Shown piece after piece: positions 1 through 8,259 of a stretch of 64,000 nucleotides of DNA. Below the pieces are notes generated by a model. It saw nothing but the letters and a program-made list of their open reading frames with translations. It was not told where the DNA came from and did no database searches. Position 1 is the stretch's first letter. Each line of letters opens with the position of its first letter. This DNA is from Neobacillus ginsengisoli (GTDB lineage: Bacteria; Bacillota; Bacilli; Bacillales_B; DSM-18226). A program made the translations under genes and the position numbers. Location of the stretch: contig NZ_JAUSTW010000008.1 in assembly GCF_030813055.1 (NCBI RefSeq), positions 186,001 through 250,000 on the forward strand. The letters run 5' to 3'.

Positions 1-280
1 GCACTTCAAAGTCAGAAAGTACAAAATGATGTTTGGGTTGAACTTCATGTCTAGCTAAAGAACTTTTGCAACAGGATAAGGGACAACCATCAATTGCAAT
101 GATATCTCTTCCTGATTTTGCTGTTCTGACAAGTGGTTTGACATCACCCCCAACACCAGCGATACAGGACATTTCAGCTAATTTTTCTCGATCCATTTTT
201 ATAGCAATCATGTTAGCTGTTTGTGCAGCTGATGAACATCCAGAACATGAATATACAATAGGTAAATCATTTTTTTTCAC
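1..280 (-). CDS. DGC-domain putative zinc-binding protein (3' end cut by window)
   Basis: Read leftward from a GTG at 280, this frame stays open to the window edge. GGAGG at 289-293 sits about 8 bases before the GTG. The 93 visible residues begin MKKNDLPIVYSCSGCSSAAQ and contain a second cysteine motif, DGCPLSCC, near residues 65-72. Paired CSGC and DGC..C motifs are the hallmark of the DGC-domain family, small cysteine-rich proteins predicted to bind zinc and of unknown cellular role. No transmembrane segment is visible. The rightward frame over the same bases (66-314) has no ribosome binding site and is its antisense shadow. The C-terminus lies outside the window, so full length is unknown. 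Confidence 0.8.
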   Translation of the reverse strand, partial: MKKNDLPIVYSCSGCSSAAQTANMIAIKMDREKLAEMSCIAGVGGDVKPLVRTAKSGRDIIAIDGCPLSCCKSSLARHEVQPKHHFVLSDFEV

Positions 281-549
281 CTTTCCATCCTCCCCTATTT
301 CGTCATTTGATTAAGTAGAATATGTGTTTTTAATGAAACAACCATAGCTGAATAACTAAAATTCATTTTAATTTATTTATTATTTAAATTCCGTGAATAA
401 TGTCACTTTTCTATTGATTCAAGAAATATGAAAGGCAACCATTTTTTGTTTGTAGAAACTCTTTATAACTTTTAGGTAGTAATCGCTATCGCTACCGAAA
501 CCCATCATAAATAAAATGTTTTTTTAGACAAAATATTTTAACAATATTG

Positions 550-576
550 AGCGGAGTTTCTAAACTTCGCTTTTTC
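550..576 (+). terminator. Hairpin with T-tract in the 281-813 gap
   Basis: Arms AGCGGAGTT (550-558) and AACTTCGCT (563-571), with one G:U pair, are followed by a T-rich tract. No rightward gene precedes it, so it may end a short untranslated transcript or act as an attenuator in a leader of the downstream arsB-type gene. A second small dyad (GGTAG...CTACC, about 476-499) lies upstream. The rest of 281-813 shows no convincing gene; the leftward frame at 640-822 is not supported by a ribosome binding site. Confidence 0.45.
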
Positions 577-813
577 TTTTTGCAATTAAAATCTAATAAC
601 TAATTACTAGAAACACTTGTTGATAGATTCAAGCGGAAATTATGGAAAAATGTGTACAAACCTAAAGCCTGTCTTATTCGAGATACATATAAATACAGTA
701 CAACTACACAACAGGGACGGACGGAAGGGAGGGACATAAGAGGACAAACTCACGGGGGAATACGGGCTCTTCATGAACATCATGAAAAACCTGCTTGAAG
801 AAAGGGGAAATTT

Positions 814-2175
814 ATGCTTCAACCAATGGTTTGGATTACCATTTTAACATTTTTGGGTACACTTGTATTTATTCTTTGGAGGCCTAGAGGCATTAATGAA
901 GCCATACCCGCAGTGATAGGTGCAACTATTGTCTTACTAAGTGGAAGTGTTTCATTATCGGACTTGGGTATCATTACAGATACAATTAGCGGTGCTGCGA
1001 TAACTATCTTGGCAACAATCGTCTTGGCGATTGTTTTAGAAAGCTTTGGGTTCTTCCACTGGGTGGCAGAGAAGCTCGCAGCCAAAGCAAAGGGGTCAGG
1101 GATTCGATTATTCTGGTATGTCAATCTATTATGCTTTCTCATGACACTCTTTTTTAATAACGATGGAAGTATTTTAATCACAACCCCCATTTTAGTCATG
1201 TTATTAAACAATATGGGTTTAAAAAACCATCAAAAAATTCCGTATTTGCTGTCTGGAGGTTTAATTGCAACCGCATCGAGTGCACCAATCGGTGTAAGTA
1301 ACATTGTAAATCTGATTGCTCTAAAAATCGTTCATATGACTTTGTATATGCATACGGCGATGATGTTTGTACCCGCAACGCTTGGTTTACTACTCTTAGT
1401 TGGGCTACTGTTCCTTCGTTTTCGCAAAATCCTGCCGAAAACCGTTCCTACTGACGTATCGGGTCTCACAAACCCTTCTTACCATCCGCTCAAGCCAGGT
1501 CCTGTATATGCGTCGGAGAAAGCTCGTTCAAGGTTTATGTGGAACGTCCTTCTATTCGTATTTGCTATCCGTGTCAGCCTCTTTGTTGCTTCCTTTTTTT
1601 CCATTCCTATCTCAATCGTGGCTGTAACTGGTTCTCTTGTCCTTTTAGGATGGAGATGGGTTTATTTAAAAATACCTCCTGGCGATATGTTGAAAAAAAC
1701 GCCGTGGTATATTATCATTTTCGCCTTTTGTATGTATACCATTATATACGGACTAAATAACATTGGTTTAACGCACTGGCTAATTGGAACCATGCAACCT
1801 ATGGTTTCTGGAAGCCTGCTGCATGCGAGTGTACTGATGGGGGTACTACTGACCGTACTATCCAATATATTTAATAATCACCCAGCCCTTATGGTTGGAA
1901 CGCTCACGTTAACGAATATGCATCTAGATCTACTTTCTTTGAAAATCGCTTATCTTGCTAACATTGTTGGCAGTGACATGGGATCGTTACTTCTTCCAAT
2001 GGGAACACTTGCTACACTAATGTGGATGCACATTGTAAAACGTGGAAAAGTAAGAATCACTTGGTGGGAATATATAAAAATCACAGGTGTCGTTATACCG
2101 CCTACTGTCTTATTCACATTAGTGGTTTTATATTATTGGGTTTCAAGTCTTTTTGGTAATGTCCTTCAAAGATAA
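814..2175 (+). CDS. arsB: ArsB-type arsenite/anion efflux permease
   Basis: A 453-residue polytopic membrane protein of about 10-12 hydrophobic segments from the ArsB/NhaD (ion transporter) superfamily. The family moves oxyanions across the cytoplasmic membrane; ArsB members extrude arsenite or antimonite. The FNNDGSILITTP stretch (about residues 107-118) and the mirrored NIFNNHPALMVGT (about 350-362) are the paired re-entrant motifs of this fold. The start is ATG at 814 with GAAAGGGG about 7 bases upstream. There is no arsR, arsC or acr3 beside it, so arsenic specificity is inferred from family resemblance only. The next gene follows after 28 bases and may be cotranscribed. Confidence 0.7.
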   Translation: MLQPMVWITILTFLGTLVFILWRPRGINEAIPAVIGATIVLLSGSVSLSDLGIITDTISGAAITILATIVLAIVLESFGFFHWVAEKLAAKAKGSGIRLFWYVNLLCFLMTLFFNNDGSILITTPILVMLLNNMGLKNHQKIPYLLSGGLIATASSAPIGVSNIVNLIALKIVHMTLYMHTAMMFVPATLGLLLLVGLLFLRFRKILPKTVPTDVSGLTNPSYHPLKPGPVYASEKARSRFMWNVLLFVFAIRVSLFVASFFSIPISIVAVTGSLVLLGWRWVYLKIPPGDMLKKTPWYIIIFAFCMYTIIYGLNNIGLTHWLIGTMQPMVSGSLLHASVLMGVLLTVLSNIFNNHPALMVGTLTLTNMHLDLLSLKIAYLANIVGSDMGSLLLPMGTLATLMWMHIVKRGKVRITWWEYIKITGVVIPPTVLFTLVVLYYWVSSLFGNVLQR

Positions 2176-2203
2176 GACTATATGAGAATAAAGGAGAATG
2201 ATG

Positions 2204-2875
2204 ATGCTTATAGATTTTCAAGATTTAGTAGGAAAATATATTGAAGTGGAAATTTCGGGAGGTGTTTTCCATAAAGGTACCCTAATAGCTGCTGGGTTGG
2301 ACATCATTGTTATACACGATGGCAGGACCAATTCATTCCTCTACATTCCATTTGTTCATATTCAAAGATTGAAAGAAACCAGTATTGAAGAAAATACCTA
2401 TTATGACCCTCCTTCAGAGAAACCGATAGATACAGATGCCATATCCTTTCGTAAAATATTAACAATTGCTAAAGGTATGTTTGTAAAGGTTTATGTAACA
2501 GGAAATAAATCCATTCATGGCTATTTAACCAGTATCATGAACGATTATTTTGTTTTTCACTCCCCTGTTTACAAAACCATGTTTATTTCGATGAATCATG
2601 TAAAATGGGTAATTCCATATCCATCAAATACAACACCGTATTCGTTAAATAATCAAAATCTGCCGCTTAAGCCAGCGTCTATTCCTCTAGCTCGAAGTTT
2701 TGAAGAACAGTTGAAAAAATTGGAAAATCAACTAGTTATATTAGATGGTGGCGACAACCCTGAAAAAATAGGCTTTCTCCAAAAGGTTCGAAATAACAAA
2801 ACAACTCTTATAACGGTTGAAGGCGAAACCGTGTATCGAAATTTAGTGCACATCAAATCGATTCAATTGCCGTAA
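2204..2875 (+). CDS. DUF2642-type protein with three Sm-like repeats
   Basis: A 223-residue soluble protein. Three consecutive ATGs (2198, 2201, 2204) follow AAGGAG at 2191-2196. Only the ATG at 2204 has a normal spacing of 7 bases, so that start is chosen. The sequence holds three similar beta-rich units (about residues 5-55, 88-138 and 165-222). Each has a 'GK.V.V.ISGG...G.L....D.IVI' pattern ending in 'I.....V..I', typical of the LSm-like fold of DUF2642 proteins in spore formers. The biochemical role of the family is not established. It may be cotranscribed with the arsB-type pump upstream. Confidence 0.65.
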   Translation: MLIDFQDLVGKYIEVEISGGVFHKGTLIAAGLDIIVIHDGRTNSFLYIPFVHIQRLKETSIEENTYYDPPSEKPIDTDAISFRKILTIAKGMFVKVYVTGNKSIHGYLTSIMNDYFVFHSPVYKTMFISMNHVKWVIPYPSNTTPYSLNNQNLPLKPASIPLARSFEEQLKKLENQLVILDGGDNPEKIGFLQKVRNNKTTLITVEGETVYRNLVHIKSIQLP

Positions 2876-3035
2876 GTAAGAATATTGGCTCTAAGTTTAA
2901 TACACTTCATCATAACACCAAAAAAATTTATATGCAGGTGATTTCCACTTTAGTAATTAGATCAATCAAAAGAATAATCCACCCACTGTTTGCCGACGAG
3001 GATGGATTTTTTATTTAATTCTGGAGTTGTTTATT

Positions 3036-3067
3036 AGACCGTGCCGATCGAGTCACGGTCTTTTTTT
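3036..3067 (+). terminator. Rho-independent terminator after the DUF2642 gene
   Basis: Arms AGACCGTG (3036-3043) and CACGGTCT (3054-3061) are followed by seven T. It probably ends the arsB-DUF2642 transcript. The remainder of the 2876-3299 gap shows no gene. A TATAAT at 3263-3268 is a possible -10 element for the next gene, but its -35 is poor. Confidence 0.75.
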
Positions 3068-3299
3068 GGTGTACTACCTATTGTTAGCATATGGTTTTGG
3101 TCAAATTTTGTTCTTAATAGTAAAAAATTTTACATATGTAATGACGCATATATCTACTTGAAAATAATATTGTACCTTATAAACTAAATTAATAGTGGTA
3201 CACTTGAGGTAAGGTTCTATTAAAAAATGAGCTTAGAAATCACTACTTATATCAAAATAAGTTATAATAAGTAAAAAATATTTTTGAGGTGAATAGGCA

Positions 3300-4064
3300 T
3301 TGGATTTTTATTCAAATTCAGACCAACAAGTAGAAAAAGTTGATGATAAAGAATATAAAGAAAGAGAGTACGCTACTAGATACAAAGGAGAAAGGGAACC
3401 GGAAGAAAGAGGATATAAACAATGGATTATGGGAAGGAAAAAGAAAAAAGTAAATGAAGAGGGCGAAGCAGGAAAATATTCGCCATCCAGATCCAGATCG
3501 TCAAATAAGAAAAAGAAAGGGGAAATGTTCTCATTAAAACTAGTCTTTAAGATATTTGTAGTAGCAGCTGTTTTTTACAACTTCAAATTCATTTGGAACT
3601 TTATGAAAGATCCTATTGGTAATTTTACGTTTTATCGTACATTATTTGTACTTGGAATATGTTCAGGTATTAATTTTATTGCCGTTTGGATTCTGTTTTA
3701 TAAAAGTTCGTTTATGAGATTTTATCTTTCCTTATTTGCAATTTTAGGATCGTTTGGGTATTACTTCTACGTAAATTACACTAATCACTCCTTTTTGGGG
3801 AATAATATCAAAACTTCGTTGCTTGTTATGATATCAGTTTTGATGGTCATTAATCCTAAAGTAAATTATTACCTGAAAAGCATCGTACTTCTGTTGATAC
3901 CTATTATAGGTATATATTTAAGTGATAATAAATTCGCACTTGTTTGGGCTTTAATGTTGAGTGCGGGATTTGTACTATTATTTAGAGTGTATAAATCAAG
4001 AGCAAAATCAAAATCAAATAAAAAGGAAAGTCGAGCAAGAAGAAACCAAAAGCAATCAGCTTAA
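3300..4064 (+). CDS. Hypothetical multi-pass membrane protein with charged N- and C-termini
   Basis: 254 residues from a TTG start at 3300, with GAGGTGAA ending about 7 bases upstream. Residues 1-75 are very hydrophilic, rich in Lys, Glu and Arg, with a basic stretch at about 46-75. Six hydrophobic segments follow (about residues 78-230), then a basic tail. I do not recognise a family. The charge pattern predicts a cytoplasmic N-terminal tail anchored to the membrane. The gene stands alone between a terminator and a long hairpin, and nothing nearby suggests a function. Confidence 0.6.
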   Translation: MDFYSNSDQQVEKVDDKEYKEREYATRYKGEREPEERGYKQWIMGRKKKKVNEEGEAGKYSPSRSRSSNKKKKGEMFSLKLVFKIFVVAAVFYNFKFIWNFMKDPIGNFTFYRTLFVLGICSGINFIAVWILFYKSSFMRFYLSLFAILGSFGYYFYVNYTNHSFLGNNIKTSLLVMISVLMVINPKVNYYLKSIVLLLIPIIGIYLSDNKFALVWALMLSAGFVLLFRVYKSRAKSKSNKKESRARRNQKQSA

Positions 4065-4122
4065 TATTTATTATTTGGCAATTAAATAATGCTGGTTATT
4101 ACAGTATATTTTTTGAATGAAA

Positions 4123-4175
4123 ATTAGCCGAAAATGTACAAGTGGTGAATAAAAACTTGTATATTTTCGGCTAAT
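4123..4175. terminator. Long near-perfect inverted repeat (20-bp arms)
   Basis: The arms at 4123-4142 and 4156-4175 pair over 20 bases with a single G:U wobble, around a 13-base loop. The T-tract is weak on both strands, so it could be a bidirectional terminator between the convergent genes ending at 4064 and 4341. Two smaller dyads follow at 4198-4230 and 4239-4277 (TCGATTTTT/AAAAATCGA). Confidence 0.55.
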
Positions 4176-4340
4176 ATAATTTTAAAAATGGAAGAAAAGC
4201 CCTCGTTAGTTTAAGTACGAATGGGGCTCTCTCATAAGTCGATTTTTTGGCTTGGAGACGCCCCTTTTAAAAATCGAAACGTTGAAATATCAATGTTTCT
4301 GATTCTTTAATTTCTATGAATTTGCCGTTTTGAGACAGTC

Positions 4341-5387
4341 CTATTTATAAGATTTCGTATTCATGATTTTATGAATTTTTTTCCACTTTTCTCGTTCAAG
4401 TCTTGCTAATGAAGCATCTTGCTTTCGTTCTACATAAGCTAGTTCTCTCTTCAGTTTTCGATAACTTGTTAGTCTCACTTGATCCAGTTCACCATTTTGT
4501 AACGCTAAATTGACTGCACAACCTGGTTCACTTTCATGAGTACAATCAGAGAATTTACAAAATTTCGCTAGTTCATCAACATCTGAAAATGTTGAACTAA
4601 TATGCTCTTCTCCACCCCAAAGCTGGAGTTCTCGCATCCCAGGTGTATCAATAACCATTCCACCATTAGGTAAGAAAAATAGTTCACGATGTGTCGTTGT
4701 ATGTTTTCCTCGGTCATCACCTTCGCGTACACCTTGAGTTAATTGCTTCATTTCTCCAAGTAATGCATTCAATAATGTTGATTTACCTACACCTGATGAT
4801 CCAAGTAAAGAAACAGTCTTACCTTCTGATACGATGTTTTTTATGTCCTCGATACCTTCACCATTTGTACTATTCACAGTAAAAATTGGTACTCCGAAAG
4901 CGATTTCTTCAACCGCTGCAATCTTAGCAGATAAATCATTACATAAATCTTTTTTTGTTAATACAATAATTGGACTGGCACCACTATCGTATGCAACTAA
5001 TAAATATCTCTCTAATCTTCGTATATTAAAGTCATTATTTAATGCCATTACTAAAAAAACAAAATCAATATTAGCTGCGACAATTTGTTCTTCTGTTTTA
5101 TCACCAGCAGATTGTCTTGAAAATTGACTAATTCTAGGTAGTACTTTTTGAATGATTGCTTTATTTTCATTCTTTAATGGCTCAATTATTACCCAATCGC
5201 CTACGGATGGATAATCACTTTTTACATTTGCTTGGAATTGAAATTTACCAGAAACCTCTCCAATTAATTCATGTATACCATCATGTAATTTATAGAATTG
5301 TCTTTGCTCAGAAATAACTCGAGCAACAATCGTATTTTCTTTTAGTTCACCGAACGCTTCTTTCCACCCTAATTGCTTTAAATTCAT
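4341..5387 (-). CDS. rsgA: RsgA-type ribosome-associated GTPase (small-subunit maturation)
   Basis: A 348-residue circularly permuted GTPase. An OB-fold N-terminal region is followed by G4 TKKD (144-147), P-loop GSSGVGKST (196-204), G3 DTPG (247-250), and the zinc-binding set C277, C282, H284, C290. This order is diagnostic of RsgA/YloQ proteins, which act late in 30S subunit assembly. Bacilli normally carry an rsgA in the translation-linked prkC region. This copy stands alone, so it may be a paralogue with a conditional role. The start is ATG at 5387 with AGGAGG at 5393-5398. That ribosome binding site lies inside a possible regulatory hairpin (see 5389-5445). Confidence 0.85.
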   Translation of the reverse strand: MNLKQLGWKEAFGELKENTIVARVISEQRQFYKLHDGIHELIGEVSGKFQFQANVKSDYPSVGDWVIIEPLKNENKAIIQKVLPRISQFSRQSAGDKTEEQIVAANIDFVFLVMALNNDFNIRRLERYLLVAYDSGASPIIVLTKKDLCNDLSAKIAAVEEIAFGVPIFTVNSTNGEGIEDIKNIVSEGKTVSLLGSSGVGKSTLLNALLGEMKQLTQGVREGDDRGKHTTTHRELFFLPNGGMVIDTPGMRELQLWGGEEHISSTFSDVDELAKFCKFSDCTHESEPGCAVNLALQNGELDQVRLTSYRKLKRELAYVERKQDASLARLEREKWKKIHKIMNTKSYK

Positions 5388-5388
5388 T

Positions 5389-5445
5389 TTGTCCTCCTAA
5401 ATTATAAAGGACAATGATGAAGCATTACTCCATATCTTGTCCCTT
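5389..5445 (-). promoter_or_regulatory. Candidate translational attenuator: two mutually exclusive hairpins
   Basis: On the leftward strand three segments can pair in two exclusive ways. Segment 1 is AAGGGACAA (5445-5437), inside a short leader ORF. Segment 2 is TTGTCCTTT (5414-5406). Segment 3 is AGGACAA (5395-5389), which overlaps the rsgA Shine-Dalgarno. 1:2 pairs over 9 bases with one wobble and leaves the Shine-Dalgarno free. 2:3 pairs over 7 bases and hides it. The layout resembles leader-peptide control. The pairing is seen in sequence; the regulation is inferred. Confidence 0.45.
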
Positions 5446-5490
5446 CATATTTGCCTCGCTATGAATAAAACTAATTAACTTTCCCATCAT
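5425..5490 (-). CDS. Putative 21-residue leader peptide upstream of rsgA-type gene
   Basis: ATG at 5490 with GGAGTGATGA directly upstream opens a 21-codon frame, MMGKLISFIHSEANMKGQDM plus E, ending in TAA at 5425-5427. It ends 37 bases before the rsgA start. Codons 16-18 contain segment 1 of the attenuator, so ribosomes translating or stalling here would decide which downstream hairpin forms. No similarity to a known antibiotic-resistance leader is recognised. It could be a chance ORF. Confidence 0.4.
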   Translation of the reverse strand: MMGKLISFIHSEANMKGQDME

Positions 5491-5711
5491 TCATCACTCC
5501 GTTTCATTTAAATACTTTTAGTATATCCAATTTCTAAAAAATGGTCCATATGAATGGTTTGAATATTATAACAAAGGAACTTAACAACTAAATAATCTAT
5601 AAATTTCGACATGTAACACCATTCATTTTTATTGAAATTTTTAAAGCTATGTAACAAAATAAGAAAAAAACATTGAAATATTTTTAAAACCTCTTATTAT
5701 TTAATGGTCTT

Positions 5712-6653
5712 CTAGCGCTTTTCAAGCAATTCGGCGAATAAATCTGGTTTATTCGTGATTTCCCCATCGACACCTAACGAAAGAAGCGCTGCCATATCAT
5801 TCTGTTTATTAACTGTCCATGAATGGACAAAAAGACCGTTTTGATGAGCAACCTGTAGTAGCTTAGGAACAACTAGTTCTTTACTAAGTCCTACTCCGGT
5901 AGCATATCCAGAGATTCGCTTGAATTCCTTTTTCACATCTATACCTTCAAGCATGTTCTTAGAGTATAGTTGAACCACCTCTACGCCAGGAGCTAGTGTT
6001 TTTAATTTACGAAGGCTGGACTCGCTTAATGATCCCAAAATAAGGTTGTTTTTATTAAGAACACCATTTTTTCGCAATATATCAACTAATGTCTCTTCCA
6101 TTCCTGGATAGACATTTGGTGCCTTTGTTTCGATATAGAGTCCAACCTTTCCATTTCCCTTTTTCTGTACAAATTGAATGACCTCCTTGAGTGTAGGAAC
6201 ATGCTGCTTTTTATATTCTTGACGTGCCTCTTTCTTATATTTTCTATTAAACCATGAACCGGCATCAAGATGTCTAATCTCTCGCAGGTTAAAATCTCTC
6301 ACAAGCCAGGGTGCACATTGTGGGTAAAGTTTCTTTGCATTGGTAGTTCTTTCAAGGGATTCATCGTGCATGGCGATGAGGTGACCGTCCTTGGTCATTT
6401 GCAAGTCAAGCTCTACATAATCCGCGTGCATTAGAATTGCCTGATTATATGCTGCCAAAGAATTTTCTGGTCCGTATGCAGATGCGCCGCGATGGGCTAC
6501 AACCACAACATCTGGAACATTCGGATACAACTTTGAAAGTCCATAATCAATGACTGTCTTTTGGCTAAGTATCTCTAATGCCTTGGGAGCCAAACAAGTT
6601 ACACAAAGAGAGAGAAAAGCAAGTTTTAAAATCAAACTCTGTTTCATTTTCAA
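5712..6653 (-). CDS. glpQ: Secreted glycerophosphodiester phosphodiesterase
   Basis: A 313-residue GDPD-family enzyme that hydrolyses glycerophosphodiesters to glycerol-3-phosphate and an alcohol. The N-terminus is a signal peptide or anchor (basic MKMKQ then a hydrophobic stretch to about residue 23). The TIM-barrel motifs are visible: AHRGASAYGPENS (about 53-65), VELDLQMTKDGHLIAMHD (about 79-96) with the metal-binding E-x-D and the catalytic His pair, an IETK strand, and a C-terminal SWTVNKQNDM. AAAGGAGATGAG precedes both a TTG (6653) and an ATG (6647), and either may be the start. It probably acts outside the cell on phospholipid head groups or wall teichoic acid. It has no operon partners. 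Confidence 0.85.
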   Translation of the reverse strand: MKMKQSLILKLAFLSLCVTCLAPKALEILSQKTVIDYGLSKLYPNVPDVVVVAHRGASAYGPENSLAAYNQAILMHADYVELDLQMTKDGHLIAMHDESLERTTNAKKLYPQCAPWLVRDFNLREIRHLDAGSWFNRKYKKEARQEYKKQHVPTLKEVIQFVQKKGNGKVGLYIETKAPNVYPGMEETLVDILRKNGVLNKNNLILGSLSESSLRKLKTLAPGVEVVQLYSKNMLEGIDVKKEFKRISGYATGVGLSKELVVPKLLQVAHQNGLFVHSWTVNKQNDMAALLSLGVDGEITNKPDLFAELLEKR

Positions 6654-6905
6654 CTCATCTCCTTTATGTTTAAATACCCTAATTTAGCAATATTTAAACC
6701 TAAACTTAGTTTCTGCTTAATGGTACATGAAGAGCATAAACCAGCTGCATTAGAAAAAAAGTGGATCACTTTTGTAGTAATCGTGGAAACAATCACTTTC
6801 TTTCTTGTCAGAAGAAAAAGTTTTTTTCAAATTCCTTCGGACGATACCTATACGTTCCTGAGATAATGTGCTAAATTTTTTGGATATTAAAAGGGGGAGT
6901 TTTTT

Positions 6906-7109
6906 ATAATCATTATTTATGATTTTGGAACTGGTCTTAAGGAATATGTAATAAGGGAAAAAGAAAACGATTTTCCTATATTAAAAGTGTGTCCTAATTG
7001 TAAATGTACTTCTCACGGAATTCATAGGCATGGTTATTATTGGAGGTTTGGAATTATTGAGGATGTGGCGATAAAATTGTCCCTTTTTAACCAAAAGAAA
7101 TCCCTCTAA
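6906..7109 (+). pseudogene. Truncated DUF6431-type (transposon-associated) gene fragment
   Basis: An open frame beginning IIIIYDFGTGLKEYVIREKE continues to a zinc-ribbon-like CPNCKC and an HGIHRHGYYWR stretch before a stop at 7107-7109. This matches the N-terminal zinc-finger end of DUF6431 proteins, which accompany insertion elements. No ATG is present where the family starts (an ATA follows an AGGGGGAG), and the protein is cut to about 67 residues, so it is a remnant. The remainder of 6654-7244 shows nothing else convincing. Confidence 0.55.
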
Positions 7110-7244
7110 TGCAAACAGGATGGATTTTTTCCAACTGTCACACAAGAGGGATAATGTCAAATTGAATAGGTTTATTTTTATTGTTATTATGGTGAAAACA
7201 CGCCATTAAGAGAATCCATTAGTTTTAGATAAGGCTTTTTATGA

Positions 7245-7547
7245 TTAATAATCATTTCTAACCTGGATGGATGCTGTAAATCTTTCTTTTTCAGAAAAGG
7301 ATAAATTAATGAGTAAACTATTCGGAACGAATTGATGATAGTCTTGCAAATATACTGCAACAGCATCAATCACGTCCTGTTCATTTAATCGCAGTGTACG
7401 TCCATAGACTAAAGCGGAAGCAGCAAAACCAAAAGAAGGATTAAATTCTAAGTCCACTTCTACTTGCTCAGGTCTTACGTTTTCCCTTCTTGCCGTGAAT
7501 ACACAAACACTATCGATAAGATCTTGTTCATTAAATAGTAATTCCAC
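7245..7547 (-). CDS. yxcD: YxcD family protein (DUF2653)
   Basis: A 100-residue soluble protein opening MELLFNEQDLIDSVCVFTAR, with the family's acidic 'RPEQVEVDLEFNPSFGF' segment and a second 'NEQDVIDAVAVYLQDY' helix. This matches the B. subtilis YxcD/DUF2653 family, whose function is unknown. It follows the secreted serine-rich protein gene with an 11-base gap and an AAGGAGA site, so the two form an operon transcribed leftward. Confidence 0.75.
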   Translation of the reverse strand: MELLFNEQDLIDSVCVFTARRENVRPEQVEVDLEFNPSFGFAASALVYGRTLRLNEQDVIDAVAVYLQDYHQFVPNSLLINLSFSEKERFTASIQVRNDY

Positions 7548-7558
7548 AGAATTTCTCC

Positions 7559-7993
7559 TTAATATCTTCTTCTGGTGAAGATGGCTTTAATTACCCTTAT
7601 GATGATGACAATAACGAGTACATCAACGAGAAGTCCAAAAAAGGAAAAACCGTTTGCACCATTATATCCATTTGGTCCATAGTAATGTCCTCCGAATGGA
7701 TGGAACATACTACCCAAAAATGTTCCTGCTCCAAAAGCGGCTGCGTGAGTCCAAAAGCTTTTCGTTCTAGATGGCTGTTGGTTATAGGATGTATGGGCCT
7801 GTGAATTAGATGTAAATCCTTTGACATTACTTGATGGTGACTTATATCCAGAATGATACGTTCCGCTAGAAGGAGTGCTGTAAGAATGAGAACTAAACGA
7901 CGAACTATGACCTCCGCTAAATCCTTTTGCTTCAGCAAAACTTGGCAAAACGAATGCAAACATAATCAATAAAACCATAATCAATTTTTTCAT
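7559..7993 (-). CDS. Secreted/membrane Ser-Gly-His-rich protein, operon partner of yxcD
   Basis: A 144-residue protein. ATG at 7993 is preceded by AAAGGAG at an 8-base spacing; the TTG at 7999 is too close to that site. A signal peptide ends near FAEAKG. A low-complexity Ser/Gly/His/Tyr region (about residues 24-75) follows, then a short hydrophobic 'AFGAGTFLGS' and a strong C-terminal transmembrane helix ending in basic residues. No enzymatic motif is seen. Proteins of this type sit beside yxcD in bacilli. The topology suggests an extracytoplasmic low-complexity domain tethered by its C-terminus. Confidence 0.65.
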   Translation of the reverse strand: MKKLIMVLLIMFAFVLPSFAEAKGFSGGHSSSFSSHSYSTPSSGTYHSGYKSPSSNVKGFTSNSQAHTSYNQQPSRTKSFWTHAAAFGAGTFLGSMFHPFGGHYYGPNGYNGANGFSFFGLLVDVLVIVIIIRVIKAIFTRRRY

Positions 7994-8259
7994 AATCAAA
8001 TCTCCTTTCTATAAGAGAGAGTTACTATTATTATACTACAAAAATAAAATGAATTCAAAAAGTACATCTTTCGTTTTTTTTATATATTAATTTGAATTAA
8101 AATTAATTGACTCCTAAAATTCAGCCTATCTCACGAAAATCAAATTCGAACGATACATTCGTGACAAATTTATGGATAATAAGAATTAAGCCATGTGTTT
8201 CATCAGGCTATATATATCAATTATAATGAGAATAGCGATTTTATGAGAGGAGATTTAAA

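Noticed and set aside
66..314. Rightward 82-codon frame at the left edge
   Set aside because: Antisense to a leftward DGC-domain gene that has a good ribosome binding site and conserved cysteine motifs.
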